Shown: one piece after another, positions 1-9,760 of the stretch
Layout: every line of letters begins with the position of its first letter
Position numbering within the stretch: position 1 is the first letter of the stretch
Source of the DNA: Exophiala sp. HKRS030
Lineage: Eukaryota > Ascomycota > Eurotiomycetes > Chaetothyriales > Herpotrichiellaceae
DNA length: 64,000 nt
NCBI GenBank assembly: GCA_023897205.1
Contig: JAHWDD010000003.1
Location: forward strand, 3,289,665 to 3,353,664
Reading direction: 5' to 3'
Position numbers and translations under genes: made by a program
Notes under the pieces: model-generated
Seen by the model: only the letters and a program-made list of their open reading frames with translations
What the model was told of the DNA's origin: nothing
Databases searched by the model: none

Positions 1-1526
1 CAAGTATTACAGGATTCTGGACCACCAGATATCTGGGAGCTACACGATCTTGACCCTGAAGTCATTCTGACTGATGTCTGCTGAAACACGCCACGACATA
101 GGGCATCCTTCTTACGAGGTTATAAGTCAGAAGAACAGTTCAACCACTAAGTACTAAGTAGTAATACTCATAATAAGCATTGGCTGCCATGTCTCCCTGT
201 GTCTGTAAAAGAGGACAGCCAAAATCCGAAATTCCTATAGAGATATAAAGTACTAGTAGTTCATCAACAATACTCACAGCCCAAAGCTCTACTGCTCATA
301 CTAAATATTCTTTTCGCTAAAGTAAACTCATGGAGGCGTTCGGCCTATTCGTAGACTCTACAGTATACTATCGACGCTCAAGAGGACCAGGCACGGCGCT
401 AGTTCTTTTTCGGCATCCACAATGGCGCATTTGATGTTCCCAGCTCTGCGCCACTCCCGTTAAATTCTTTAATGCTTTCCCCTAGAATCATTTATTCTAT
501 ATATACTGCGGCTCTAGGAACAACATTACTATGATATACTTAGTACTCATAGAGATATTAAAGTCCTGAAAAATCTGATAGCCAGTAGTAAGTACCAAGT
601 ATATAATAATGATAACCCGGTCAATACCGCGTAGTCTCTATCTATATAGGAGCTGTATATATCAAGAATACTAGTAGTGAATAACTATCTCTGTTCAGGT
701 GGCTAGTAACCAGCCTTAATAAGTAAAGACTACAAAAGCTTGATAAGACCTCTTGCAGTTGGCTAATGACTGTTCTAACAGGATCTTTAGACTTAGTATC
801 AAGGTCAATCAATACTCAGTCTATACTAGTACAGTAACAAAATCTATGAAGCCTAATGGGTCTATATCTACATTATGTTCGAAGTAGCTATAAGTAATCT
901 CTTTCCTGATATCTAACCTAGCCCAGGCGTTAGCAGCGGAGTCACAATTCATACAGATTCTTCGTAGTGGCATGCATTAAGTACCTGACAGTCTTCGAAA
1001 GGACTACCGGCAATTGTCCTTGAGCATAGGAACAACTTCTAGTTCTCTGTGAAGAAGTACTTACTAAGTACAAGTCGCGCGCCGCCCGAGGACGATTTCT
1101 TTGCAGAAGCAGCCCTGCCTCTCCGGGAAGTGAACGAGACGTATTTTCCTAAGCGGTCCTAAGTCCTCGATAACGCTAGAAAATGTCTCCTGTAGATAGA
1201 TAATAATGACAGCACACTCGCTCAGATAAGACCAGTCGAGGTATTAAGCGCTGCTTTAATATTAAGGCCCGTATACGAAGTACTTAGATTTCAGAAGCAT
1301 ACAGGAAACAAAAAAGGGACTGCCAGTATACATAATTATGGAAACGCTAAGTAAGGATTCATACAAACGGAAAAACTGATGGAGTGACGGTATGTTGTAG
1401 TATGTTGTGCATTGACCTAGGTCGAGTAACTTTCTTCTCTAGTTGACGCATTACTTTCCCAAGTTCAAACATACACCATACCACAGCAAATATATCAAAA
1501 TCAAAAAAGAAAAGAGCATCATCATG
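1..1526. other. AT-rich, stop-dense relic region without an intact gene
   Basis: No open frame of useful length is present on either strand. TA dinucleotides and short TAGTA/AAGTA words are very frequent, as expected after repeat-induced point mutation of a transposon, though no terminal repeats or recognisable pol motifs survive. The first 84 bases read open on the plus strand and end in TGA with a protein-like composition (…DIWELHDLDPEVILTD…), so they could be the tail of a gene starting outside the window. RIP is an inference from composition by eye only. Confidence 0.45.
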
Positions 1527-1652
1527 CATCCCAGGTGGGACTCGAACCCACAACTATTGACACAGTTAGTCTCAAAGGCAGCGCGTGTAATGGAGGATAT
1601 TGCTTACCCTCCAGATTAGAAGTCTGGCGCGCTACCATTGCGCCACTGAGAC
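1527..1652 (-). tRNA. tRNA-Arg (anticodon TCT) interrupted by a 54-nt intron-like insert in the variable loop
   Basis: Read from 1652 downward, all tRNA elements are present: acceptor GTCTCAG pairing with CTGGGAT, D stem GCGC/GCGC, anticodon stem CCAGA/TCTGG around loop CTTCTAA (anticodon TCT), and T arm GTGGG-TTCGAGT-CCCAC, with discriminator G. The A box (TGGCGCAATGG) and B box (GGTTCGAGTCC) match consensus. Pol III terminators follow as A-runs on the plus strand at 1510-1513 and 1503-1508. The anticodon loop is complete without an intron at the usual 37/38 site. Instead 1554-1607 interrupts the variable loop. Removing it gives loop AGGTT and a 72-nt tRNA, with U48 able to pair with A15. 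A pseudogene is possible, but both promoters and every stem are intact. Confidence 0.85.
1554..1607 (-). other. Putative spliceosomal-type intron inside the tRNA-Arg gene
   Basis: On the minus strand the insert starts GTAAGC, holds CTAAC (complement of 1565-1569) with the branch adenosine 12 nt from the 3' end, and ends ATAG. These are the three signals of a short fungal mRNA intron, and 54 nt is a normal fungal length. Splicing would give TCTGG-AGG|TT-GTGGG, a five-base variable loop. The insert also contains TGAGAC and CGCGCT, which could pair with or derive from the tRNA 5' half, so an inverted partial duplication is an alternative origin. Confidence 0.55.
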
Positions 1653-2672
1653 AAACTCTCCGACGTACAAAGATGCAGTCGACGAGAATGTGGCGTCAAG
1701 TTAAGCTAAAATTGGCTGGCAAAAAATATGAAATAAAATTTTCTGGTCACGTGTGGTGCCTCTGTTTCCGGTATGTAGGCCACTTGCCAAGCCCCAACGT
1801 CAAGCTGTCTCGCAGTTGTCTCAATATATACAACTTCATATCTCTCTTCCTTGGAGACTTCTACCGTTCGCAAGCCTTGAACGTGGACCTGTTTGTACGA
1901 TCACATTGTCCTTCCATGAGCTGGAATGTCTTTAGTGCCAACGCCTATCTACTCAAGGCCAATTCCTCTGGCCAAATGTGTCATCACGATTGCGTTTGTC
2001 ACTATGCGGTAGGGGATTTTGATTTGACCGCCACTACAGCAGTCCTATAACTCTCTATCCTTCATAGCATACAGCACAAGGCACAGTACTCTCATAAAAC
2101 GGTCTCGCTGTGGCGAAGCCAAGGCACCACACGTCCAGATTCAAGGTAGCCAGCTTTATCTGACTCTGGGCGCAAAGGGTAAGGTTCGTATTGCACAACA
2201 TGTTTGAGTCTCACTTGATCTTTGTTTCCAACATGTTCACATTATGTCTTTCGTCTGCCTGACACAGGTGCCACCTCTACAAAGGAACGCATGCTTCCTG
2301 TACACTTGGTCAGAAAGCGAGCGAGGTGAATCGGAATCTAGGTTCTGCGTGGAGAAAGCAGTTAAGACATAAAAGACTTCTCTCGTTCCTGGCGCAACCT
2401 GGATGAAACATCTTCTTTGAAAATTCATCTTCTGGTCCAACCCATTGTCCATATCACCGACCCAGGTCAAGGCAGTTTCAGAGAAGCAAACAGCCTCTTG
2501 CTGATATATAGCCTGTTGGCTTTTGGTCAAGATGAAGTCTTCAGGGGATCAAATCAATCGCTTGGAGAAAATTTTAAATATCTGGACAACACTGTCGCAG
2601 TCTCTTCCTCGATATTGACCTCACGTTGACCGTAAAGGCCTGCACTATACCTCTGTCGGCAAAGCCGCAGTT
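1653..2672. other. Intergenic spacer, no confident gene
   Basis: Short open frames occur on both strands (for example 2237-2530 minus and 2417-2629 plus), but none shows a recognisable domain, splice logic or protein-like bias. It serves as the upstream region of both the tRNA (minus) and the hypothetical gene at 2673 (plus). Confidence 0.5.
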
Positions 2673-3913
2673 ATGCGGGAAAATATTGTCTTGACCATCT
2701 CTCCAGACGCAAGCACGACAAGACGTTCATCCTCCACGACAGTTTTCCTTCCACTTCAGTGGAGATCATCATTCGACTCAGAGACTACAATCGACAGAAA
2801 TGACCAATCACTCGACGGTCCTCGATATACGACTGTGTTCAATCTCGTTCGAGATCTTCGCTTGCTTCGTCAGTCATCATCTACTGCACGTAGATCCATC
2901 GACTCAACGGACCTGGTCTCACCTACAACACAAATCCCGACTCCAGACGATATTTACTCTGCATCTCTCTTTGAGGAACGTAGGATTGCACATGGTTGCT
3001 TCGACAGGAGTCACTTCGATAGACTGGAACTAGATCAATCGTATGAAACTGTTCTCGCAGCATTGTTGAAATCCTATGGGGACGCTTTGGAAGTTATCGT
3101 CGACCTTGTGGTCGAGAGTGTCAACAACTACGATGAAGTCTACGAGCGGCTTAGAGCTCTTGGACACATCCTCATCCAAGCAAGAACTCTCATGGGTTGG
3201 TCGGACCAGGTCCACTTCGGATACCCAGGTTGGGTTGAAGATCCTGGTGATGCGGCCTTTGTTGTCATCGTCTGGAAAGTGGTCTGGATTCTTATGGTAG
3301 ATTACAAGGGTCCAGAATATATCCGCAATCACTTCTTGCGACGTTTGACTACATTCCTATATGGTTGCACCTACGCTCATGGACAGAACCTCATGACCGA
3401 AGACCTCCGTGAAATGTTTGTCCGCGAACGAAAAACAGACATTGTCAAACTCTGTAAGGATGTCTCCATGTTTCACGCAAAGGTCGGATGTTCATCAGAC
3501 AGAATCTTAGGCCATTGGAGAGCTTGTGTCCGATCTACAGCTTTAGGTAGATCTAGACTCCTGCAAAGACCCTTGAATTGACAGAATTCGAAGAATTGGT
3601 CGACCTTGGGCGTCAACTTCAACATGATCTTGAAGAAGCTAGGAAGGAGTGGGATCTTATGGAGACTCTGCAAAGAAGTATCTCAAAGGTTGTTGACAGA
3701 GTACTAGAGGACGAGCAAGCTGAACATGTCAGAACTTCACACCCGTATCTCGAATTTGTTGACATTGGTGTGTCTCAATCAACCTTCCTATCCGTCCGAG
3801 AATTGATGGCCAGAGCAACAGAACATCTCGAGGACATGGTCACCACCGTTGAGGGTGTTCTGGACTCTATCGAAGAGATCAGCGAAACCCATACTGTGAG
3901 GGAGATGCGATGA
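2673..3913 (+). CDS. Hypothetical protein (about 413 aa) with one frame break
   Basis: I do not recognise the family. The frame from ATG 2673 runs to 3581 and a second frame continues coherently from about 3557 to TGA 3913. The two join if one C is restored in the CCC at 3570-3572, giving …LLQRPLELTEFEELVDLG…. The only in-frame intron alternative, GT at 3547 to AG at 3584, would be 38 nt, shorter than any other intron here. The product is soluble and mostly helical, Ser/Thr-rich at the N-terminus, with charged amphipathic helices in the last 110 residues (LVDLGRQLQHDLEEARKEW) that resemble a coiled coil. No signal peptide or membrane segment is visible. The break matches the same-sign breaks in seven other genes of the window. 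Confidence 0.5.
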
Positions 3914-4489
3914 TTGTTCGGATTCAGTTATGGAAGACAATTCGAGATGTGGAATGGCTGTCAGAATATGTACAAGCGATCGTGGACGGCGAAGGAGACA
4001 CAATGGCGACGTGGAATGATCTTTTTGACTTTTTCGAGGGATTTCCGGGTTTCGACGGCGTGTGATTGACTGATAATGATGGGAGAAGTAGCGATGCCAA
4101 TTTAAAGGGTGTGTATATCAACAACATGGGGTTGGGTTGAAATGGTCTCTTTGTTTATACCCATATGTCTGCTTGGCTTAGACAATAGGGGTAGGAATTG
4201 CAATATATATGTCTGAACTTGACACAACTACTGCTGTTCCCAGTCAACCTATTGAATCTCACTAAAATTGACATCTAGAGATCCTTCTAGGCCAACCTTT
4301 GGAAGTTCAAGCTTCTCGACCTGCTGCATGTAAGAATCAAGGGAGTGGGGGGTGTGAAAAGTGTACCAAGACATCCCAAGCCCGGGCGACGCCGGTTAGC
4401 TTTTGACATAATCGACGACAATCAATCAAGATAGCTCTTCACTTTCAACTCCTGTGGATGAAAGGAAGGCAAAACCCCATAGGAGAAAG
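3914..4489. other. Intergenic spacer upstream of the SDR gene
   Basis: About 575 bases between tandem genes on the plus strand. No gene or distinct repeat is seen. It presumably carries the terminator of the hypothetical gene and the promoter of the SDR gene. Confidence 0.5.
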
Positions 4490-5368
4490 ATGCAGCTCAA
4501 GGATCAGGTTGTGCTAGTCACTGGTAAGTCTTCTCGTCTGCTATTCGAGTGAAAAATGTGCAGTAAAATCCGACTTCGAAGCTCCGACATTCAAGAAAAT
4601 TAGGGACTCAGTATCAGAGACTAAGTTACGAATTTATCAGGCTCTTCCCGCGGTGTTGGCCTAGCTATAGCCCGAGCATTTTGCAACGAAGGCTCAAAGG
4701 TAGTACTCAATTACTACAAATCCGATCCAGATTTCGTCGAACGACTAGCCACAGATATTGGTGCATTCGCATTCCGAGCCGATGTTACCAAAAAGGAAGA
4801 AGTCCAAACACTTTTCGCTGCCGCCAAACAGCATTTCGGCAGCCCGATCACGACGGTAGTCAACAATGCCATCATCGGTGATTTCGCCTTCAACGGCGAC
4901 GCGAGACCCAAAATCGCGGAGCTCACCTGGTCACATTTCGACTCGCAATTGCAAGGTTTTTTGAAGGGCACGCTCAACACGACCCAAGTGGCAATACCTG
5001 GGTTTGAAAGCGCGGGATTCGGTCGAATCATTAATATTGGGACGAATCTCTTTCAGAACCCAGTCGTGCCGTACCACGACTATACGGCGGCGAAAGGCGC
5101 TCTGTTGGCCTTTACGAGGACATCTGCAGCTGAGCTTGGCTCGAAAGGCGTGACAGTAAACCTCGTCGCTGGAGGTCTGCTCGATGTCACTGATGCTAGT
5201 GCGAGCACTCCCAGAGAAGTCTTCGATCATATCAAAGCCGTGACACCCTTGAGAAAGGTGACGACACCGGACGATCTGGCTGGAGCTGTCTTGTTCTTCG
5301 CCAGTCCATGGGCAAGTGGTGTGACAGGACAGCAGATTGTTGTCGATGGTGGTCTGGTGATGAATTGA
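4490..5368 (+). CDS. Short-chain dehydrogenase/reductase, FabG-like (253 aa)
   Basis: Two exons, 4490-4523 and 4641-5368, are joined across a 117-nt GTAAGT…ATCAG intron that splits the glycine of the cofactor motif. The spliced protein begins MQLKDQVVLVTG and continues SSRGVG, the TGxxxGxG NADP(H) site of classical SDRs. Further motifs are VNNA, and the catalytic Tyr and Lys in YHDYTAAKGA. The C-terminus ends VTGQQIVVDGGLVMN, typical of the 3-oxoacyl-ACP-reductase-like subgroup. At 253 aa it is the usual classical SDR length and lacks a signal peptide, so a soluble oxidoreductase is inferred. The substrate cannot be told from sequence. It is convergent with the MDR gene, the stops lying only 54 bases apart. 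Confidence 0.9.
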
Positions 5369-5422
5369 AGCTCGGGGATGGTCGGGGCCTGGCATTTTGC
5401 AGAATAGATATAAATGAGTCAT

Positions 5423-6488
5423 TCATAGTTTCGAATTAAGTGTCTCCGGTTGTACTTCGATCACAGCCTTGCCATAGACTTTCCGTGCTGCAAGATCATC
5501 CAGGGCCTTCGGTATGCTCTCAAGTCCAGAGTATGTTCCATAGATGACGGGCTTGATATCACCCGTCGCAAGAAGCTCATTGAGTTCTCGCCAGATCAGT
5601 TCGTTTTCTTCAGGATTTCGCCGTCCTGTCTCACCATATCTCTGGAAGACTGTTAGCTCGTGCATCTCCAGCACATGAACAGAAACTCACGTATCCCAAC
5701 AGCTTTGCTCCTCTGAGAAGAACACGATTCATAGCCAAACTCTCCATCTTACCCCCTAGCCCTGCAAAGCCAGCAATGACAACATTACCACCAAATTTCA
5801 AACAGCGGATACTTTTCGCCACAAGCCCGACAGTGTCATAGACAGAATCCACGCCAACATTGCCAGTCAACTTCAGAACCTCTTTCTCCCATCCCTCCTG
5901 ATCATACCTAACCACACCCAAGACACCCAATTTCCTCACGGCCTCAGCCTTCGATTCACTCCCAACAGTCCCAATTACCTGTGCACCGAGTGCCTTTGCG
6001 ATCTGCACAGCTGCCACTCCCAACCCTCCGGCGGCAGCGTGAACAAGAACAATTTGACCTTTTTCGACCTTAGCCACCCGGGCTAGCGCTCCATAGCTCA
6101 CCGGTGCTGTAGCCGCCCCTAAGCCTGCTGCCTCTCTCAATGACCATCCAGTCGGGACATGCTGCAAAGTCTTCACCGGCACAGCAATTTGTTCCGCAAA
6201 ACATCCGACGGCTGAGCCCCAGACTCGGTCGCCAGGTTTAAACCCAGAGTCCGATGGAGCAGAGGCCACAATACCGGCATATTCAAGACCTAGGTTGAAC
6301 GGAGGTTTAACGAGGCCGATGTGATTATTTTGATGAAGGCCTCGGGCGTATAGCAGATCGACGTGGTTTAAAGCGCTGTGGGTTATGGTCACCAGAGCCT
6401 CGTCGGGTTTCGGTTTTGGCGCTGGGATGTCAGTGACTTTTAATTCCGAGTTCGACTTCACGAATTGGGTGATCTGTATGGCTTTCAT
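5423..6488 (-). CDS. Zinc-independent MDR oxidoreductase, quinone-oxidoreductase-like (338 aa)
   Basis: Exons 6488-5691 and 5641-5423 are joined across a 49-nt intron (GTGAGT, branch GCTAACA, CCAG). The N-terminal GroES-like fold (about residues 1-130) is followed by a Rossmann domain with AAAGGLGVAAVQIAKALGA, the AxxGGVG-type NADPH site of quinone oxidoreductases. The structural and catalytic zinc ligand patterns of classical alcohol dehydrogenases are absent. The C-terminal helix region contains LNELLATGDIKPVIYGTYSGLESIPKALDDLAARKVYGKAV… (cut here), the usual family ending. Likely role: NADPH-dependent reduction of quinones or enones in the cytosol. The gene is complete and shows no frame break. 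Confidence 0.9.
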
Positions 6489-7853
6489 CTTCGAAGAGTT
6501 GGCAAGGATAACTGTTGGGTGTCTTCAATGGCGTTTATGGTTGCTGTAATGCTTCAAAAGCCTGAATCAGATTTTCCAATGTCGCTTCCTTGGTCGCGGT
6601 CGTCAGGTACCTGCAATGAGAGTGACGGAGGTGTTCAGAGGGACAGATGACAATAATAGACTCCGAAATGGGAAAGAGTATTGTTATATTCGTGCTAGTA
6701 CTCAGTCCCTACAGAAGCCGTCATATTGTGTGGCTATCTTCGTTCGGCCAGGGTCTGTAAGAGAGCCGAGGTCCGACGAACGCTTGAATTCCGAGGAGGA
6801 AGTCTGTTCTCTTCACAACAGAAACACCATTTACAGGGCCTGAAACATAGGAGAGATCCAATGCTGATGACATGCTGTTATGAACAAGCATTAGACAGCA
6901 TTTCTACGGGAGCGGAGTTTTGGAAGTAGTTGATACAGACAGATAGTTTGACAGAATCTCTCGGGAGTTCAATGTGGGCCCCATAATCGCGAAGTCCTGG
7001 GTAAACAGAGATACGATGTCTACTGGATTATTCACGACAGCAGGCGACAGGCAATATTCATGGCATCAAAACGTCCGGTCGGCAGATGGTAGTGAGGAAA
7101 ATAGGAACACCGGTTATCGGCTTTCAAGTAAGCCTGGATCCTGGCAATATCTGGTACTGGAAAGAGACGACGGCTGGCCGAAAGCCATTTCACGCGTTGA
7201 GATACGTGGCTGTAGGGGAGGGCTGTGATACTTTGGATGTTCTTGCTCTGAGAGTCTTGTTCTCTCGCATTCATGCTCATGCCCAAAGGGTTCTGTGTAA
7301 GATGGAGCGCCGATTTGGTCAATTCACACGTCGAGAGCGCTTACGCTCAAGATCATTTTCGGAGCTGTGTTGCCGTTCTGACGCCCTCTTAGAATATCCG
7401 GATCAGGCAAATCAGTCTGAAAACCCGAAGGAGAAATTGTGGACTTTTAATGGTCGGTGTCGTTACCTTGTCACCATTCCATAAAGCGACCACGCGATCT
7501 TTTCGTGGCGTTTCATTCCGAAGGCAACGGTGGGCAGAGTCGTCATGTCTTCACAGTCTCACAGATTGTTGAAATGGAAGAACACGACAGTCCCAAGTAT
7601 AAATCGAGTCACCTCGGCGTCGTATCGTCGTATCAATGTTCCACAATTTGCTGGCATAAGAAACGAGTGACAGAAACGCCGAGGGCGCTGGACAGGTCAA
7701 TGTGAGTGAACTCTCAATTGCGCTGAGATGCTTCAATGCGCGATTTCCATTTCCATAACAGATGTCTATGCTTGTTGTATATACAATGACCCTCAGCCCA
7801 TTTCATTGGGAGGCACTCTTGTGACCCTGCATTTTCTCCACGTTCACCAAGCC
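6489..7853. other. Intergenic spacer, no confident gene
   Basis: About 1.36 kb upstream of the MDR gene and downstream of ATP18. Several 60-130 codon frames exist on both strands (largest 7086-7484 plus), but none shows a domain, a consistent splice pattern or homology I can recognise, so none is called. Confidence 0.45.
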
Positions 7854-8197
7854 TCATTGAGGGATTTTAATGTTGAGCTGGGGTTTGGCATCGCCTTTGA
7901 AGTTGGGATTTCGGGGATCATTTCTGAATTCGTCCGCTATAAAGTAGCTCTGTCAGTCCCTCTGTTGTGTTTCGATCTAGTCTCCTAGCCATTCGATGAA
8001 CCATCTTCGGAGAATCACTCACATTGCATGTAAGCCTTAGCGCCAGCGTTGACTGCGTACAGGACAATGACACCTGCGGCGAAAAAAGGGATCATCGGCT
8101 CGGCTGTAAACAAAGTTAGTCACATAGGAAATCCGTCAATGTATAGGAATAGCTGACCAATCTTGCCGGGGAACTTCTTGGGGATCCAGGAAGGCAT
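7854..8197 (-). CDS. ATP18: Mitochondrial F1Fo-ATP synthase subunit J (67 aa)
   Basis: Three tiny exons, 8197-8158, 8103-8023 and 7936-7854, are separated by introns of 54 and 86 nt with GT…AG ends (the first with a CTAAC branch). The product begins MPSWIPKKFPGKIAEPMIPFF, has one transmembrane segment AAGVIVLYAVNAGAKAY, then the conserved tail DEFRNDPRNPNFKG. Yeast Atp18 (59 aa) has the same plan: short basic N-terminus, one TM helix and an NDPRNP motif. The protein sits in the inner mitochondrial membrane with the peripheral stalk of the Fo sector and supports dimerisation. The gene is too finely split to appear as an open frame and was found by joining exons. It shares a 331-bp divergent promoter with SPC19. 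Confidence 0.9.
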
Positions 8198-8528
8198 TTT
8201 GAAGGTGTTTTGTTTGACAACGAATACTTGGGTGCAAAGAGTCGACGACGTGAGCTCTGGTCGATGTCCTGGAGCTTTGAAGACGCTAACCACTCCTGTA
8301 ACAGATCTTGGCAGATTTGCAACATTTGCCTTGCTCGCCGGAAAATCATATCTCCAGCAACCGGCGCGTCGCGGGGAAATTGTCCTGAATGCGTTTCTTA
8401 TTTGGTTGTTTACATACACTTAGACAATCAGTGGTATTTGACAGCATTTACATGAGTGGTCTAGCACGACTTCAAGGCTAGTTCTTCTCTCTATTGATCT
8501 CCGCATACTGTAGATCTCAATTTTCGCG
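8198..8528. promoter_or_regulatory. Divergent promoter between ATP18 and SPC19
   Basis: The 331 bases between the ATP18 start (minus) and the SPC19 start (plus) must hold both promoters and 5' leaders. No clear TATA box is seen. Joint regulation is possible but not shown. Confidence 0.5.
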
Positions 8529-9047
8529 ATGGCTTCTCTTGGACCCGCCGTTACTTCTCTGAAATCATCTCTGACTCTTCTAGAATCAAGCATCTCTATA
8601 CTTGACGAAGGGGTATCTGACTTCCCTCGTCTTTGCAAAGTCCTACAGACACAGCAACATTTCGAACTCTTGGCCGAACCAACTCTAAAAGAGGCGCAGC
8701 AATCTTTGGTTGACGAGATCGTGCCAGCGATCCATCAATTAGTCTCAACAGCAGAGCGACATGTCAACCAGCTTAGCAGAAAAGAAGAGAGTCTCAGGGC
8801 TAGATCAGAATTGTTGGAGGGACGCCTGAACAGCAGTAGGAGGAATTCAAGCTACAGTGGTAACGCTCAACCATTACGAAGCCAAAAGTCGACAACATCA
8901 ATTGGACTTAGTGATGCCAAATTGCTGGAGATGAAGCGCCTGCAACAGAAGAAGGAAAGACTACAGTATGCAATTGACAGGCTAGAATTACAGAGCAAAC
9001 AGCGGGAGCGGGAGTTGAGGAAAAGTATGGCATTTGTTGGCGAGTGA
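8529..9047 (+). CDS. SPC19: DASH complex subunit Spc19 (172 aa)
   Basis: A single exon reading MASLGPAVTSLKSSLTLLES…, with the segment SISILDEGVSDFPRLCKVLQ characteristic of Spc19. A conserved stretch HFELLAEPTLKEAQQSLVDE follows, then a long helical, charged C-terminal region (about residues 120-165, KRLQQKKERLQYAIDRLEL) likely to form a coiled coil. Spc19 is one of ten subunits of the DASH/Dam1 ring, which couples kinetochores to spindle microtubules in fungi. Length is close to that of other ascomycete Spc19 proteins. The gene is intact, with the start supported by the conserved N-terminal helix directly after it. Confidence 0.9.
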   Translation: MASLGPAVTSLKSSLTLLESSISILDEGVSDFPRLCKVLQTQQHFELLAEPTLKEAQQSLVDEIVPAIHQLVSTAERHVNQLSRKEESLRARSELLEGRLNSSRRNSSYSGNAQPLRSQKSTTSIGLSDAKLLEMKRLQQKKERLQYAIDRLELQSKQRERELRKSMAFVGE

Positions 9048-9439
9048 CCTTGACAGCTGGTCCATATACACAAGTGTGCATCCCAGGCTATACAACGAAA
9101 TGGGACCAAATCGAACGATGCAAGCATCGCGCAGCATGATCAGCGCCTTCGACTGGCAGACGGTAACTGCTACCAGAGCAATATATGACTGCAAGAGAGA
9201 GTCCGGACGTGTCGGGAATGACCCATAACGAGATCTTCTCCCTGATTATCATTGTCACCCAAATTTCTGGGCAAAGGCTCAGCTATCAATGTGAGCATAT
9301 GTTCTGAGGGCAATATTATTAGAACACGGGAATGCTTCTGACTCGAGGATTGGATGTGCGCTTGAACCGAGATGCAATCGCCTAGGTCCTGATCAGCATT
9401 CAGGTATTGGATGTATCATGACCGTAAACATCTTGACTT

Positions 9440-9692
9440 ACTTGGAAGCCAAGGGCAATCTTTCGCGGGACGGTATGGTTCTCCTATCGCTTACAACCCA
9501 ATGATCTCCATTTCGTTCTATCAGAGCAAGATGCAGCCAAAAGCAAGGGCTACATCATCACGGACTTCACTTCCGGCAAGGCTGAAGAAGTCATCTACGT
9601 CACGCACTTGGCAGGTCGGACTGTATGATTTCATGAACGAGGAACCAGTACAGCCTCATGTATCATTCGAACGAATATTCAGAACCGTCTGA
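9440..9692 (+). CDS. Possible 3' exon of an unrecognised gene, frame broken
   Basis: One frame from about 9440 reads protein-like (…NDLHFVLSEQDAAKSKGYI…, …GKAEEVIYVTHLAGRTV) and stops at 9605-9640, where a second frame continues YDFMNEEPVQPHVSFERIF to TGA 9692. The shift has the opposite sign to the homopolymer breaks elsewhere, so this is either a gene fragment, an unrecognised splice, or decay. No upstream start or domain is visible between 9048 and 9440. Confidence 0.25.
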
Positions 9693-9760
9693 AAAACACC
9701 CTTCATAACCAGCTATCACGCTTCAAGTGCTCGAATCAACTGAAAAGATCACAAGACAAA

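Noticed and set aside
3547..3584. 38-nt intron joining the two parts of the first hypothetical gene
   Set aside because: Shorter than any other intron in the window (48 nt or more) and lacks a good branch site; a one-base loss explains the shift better.
7086..7484. 132-codon plus-strand frame
   Set aside because: No recognisable motif and no coherent extension by splicing or by single-base repair.
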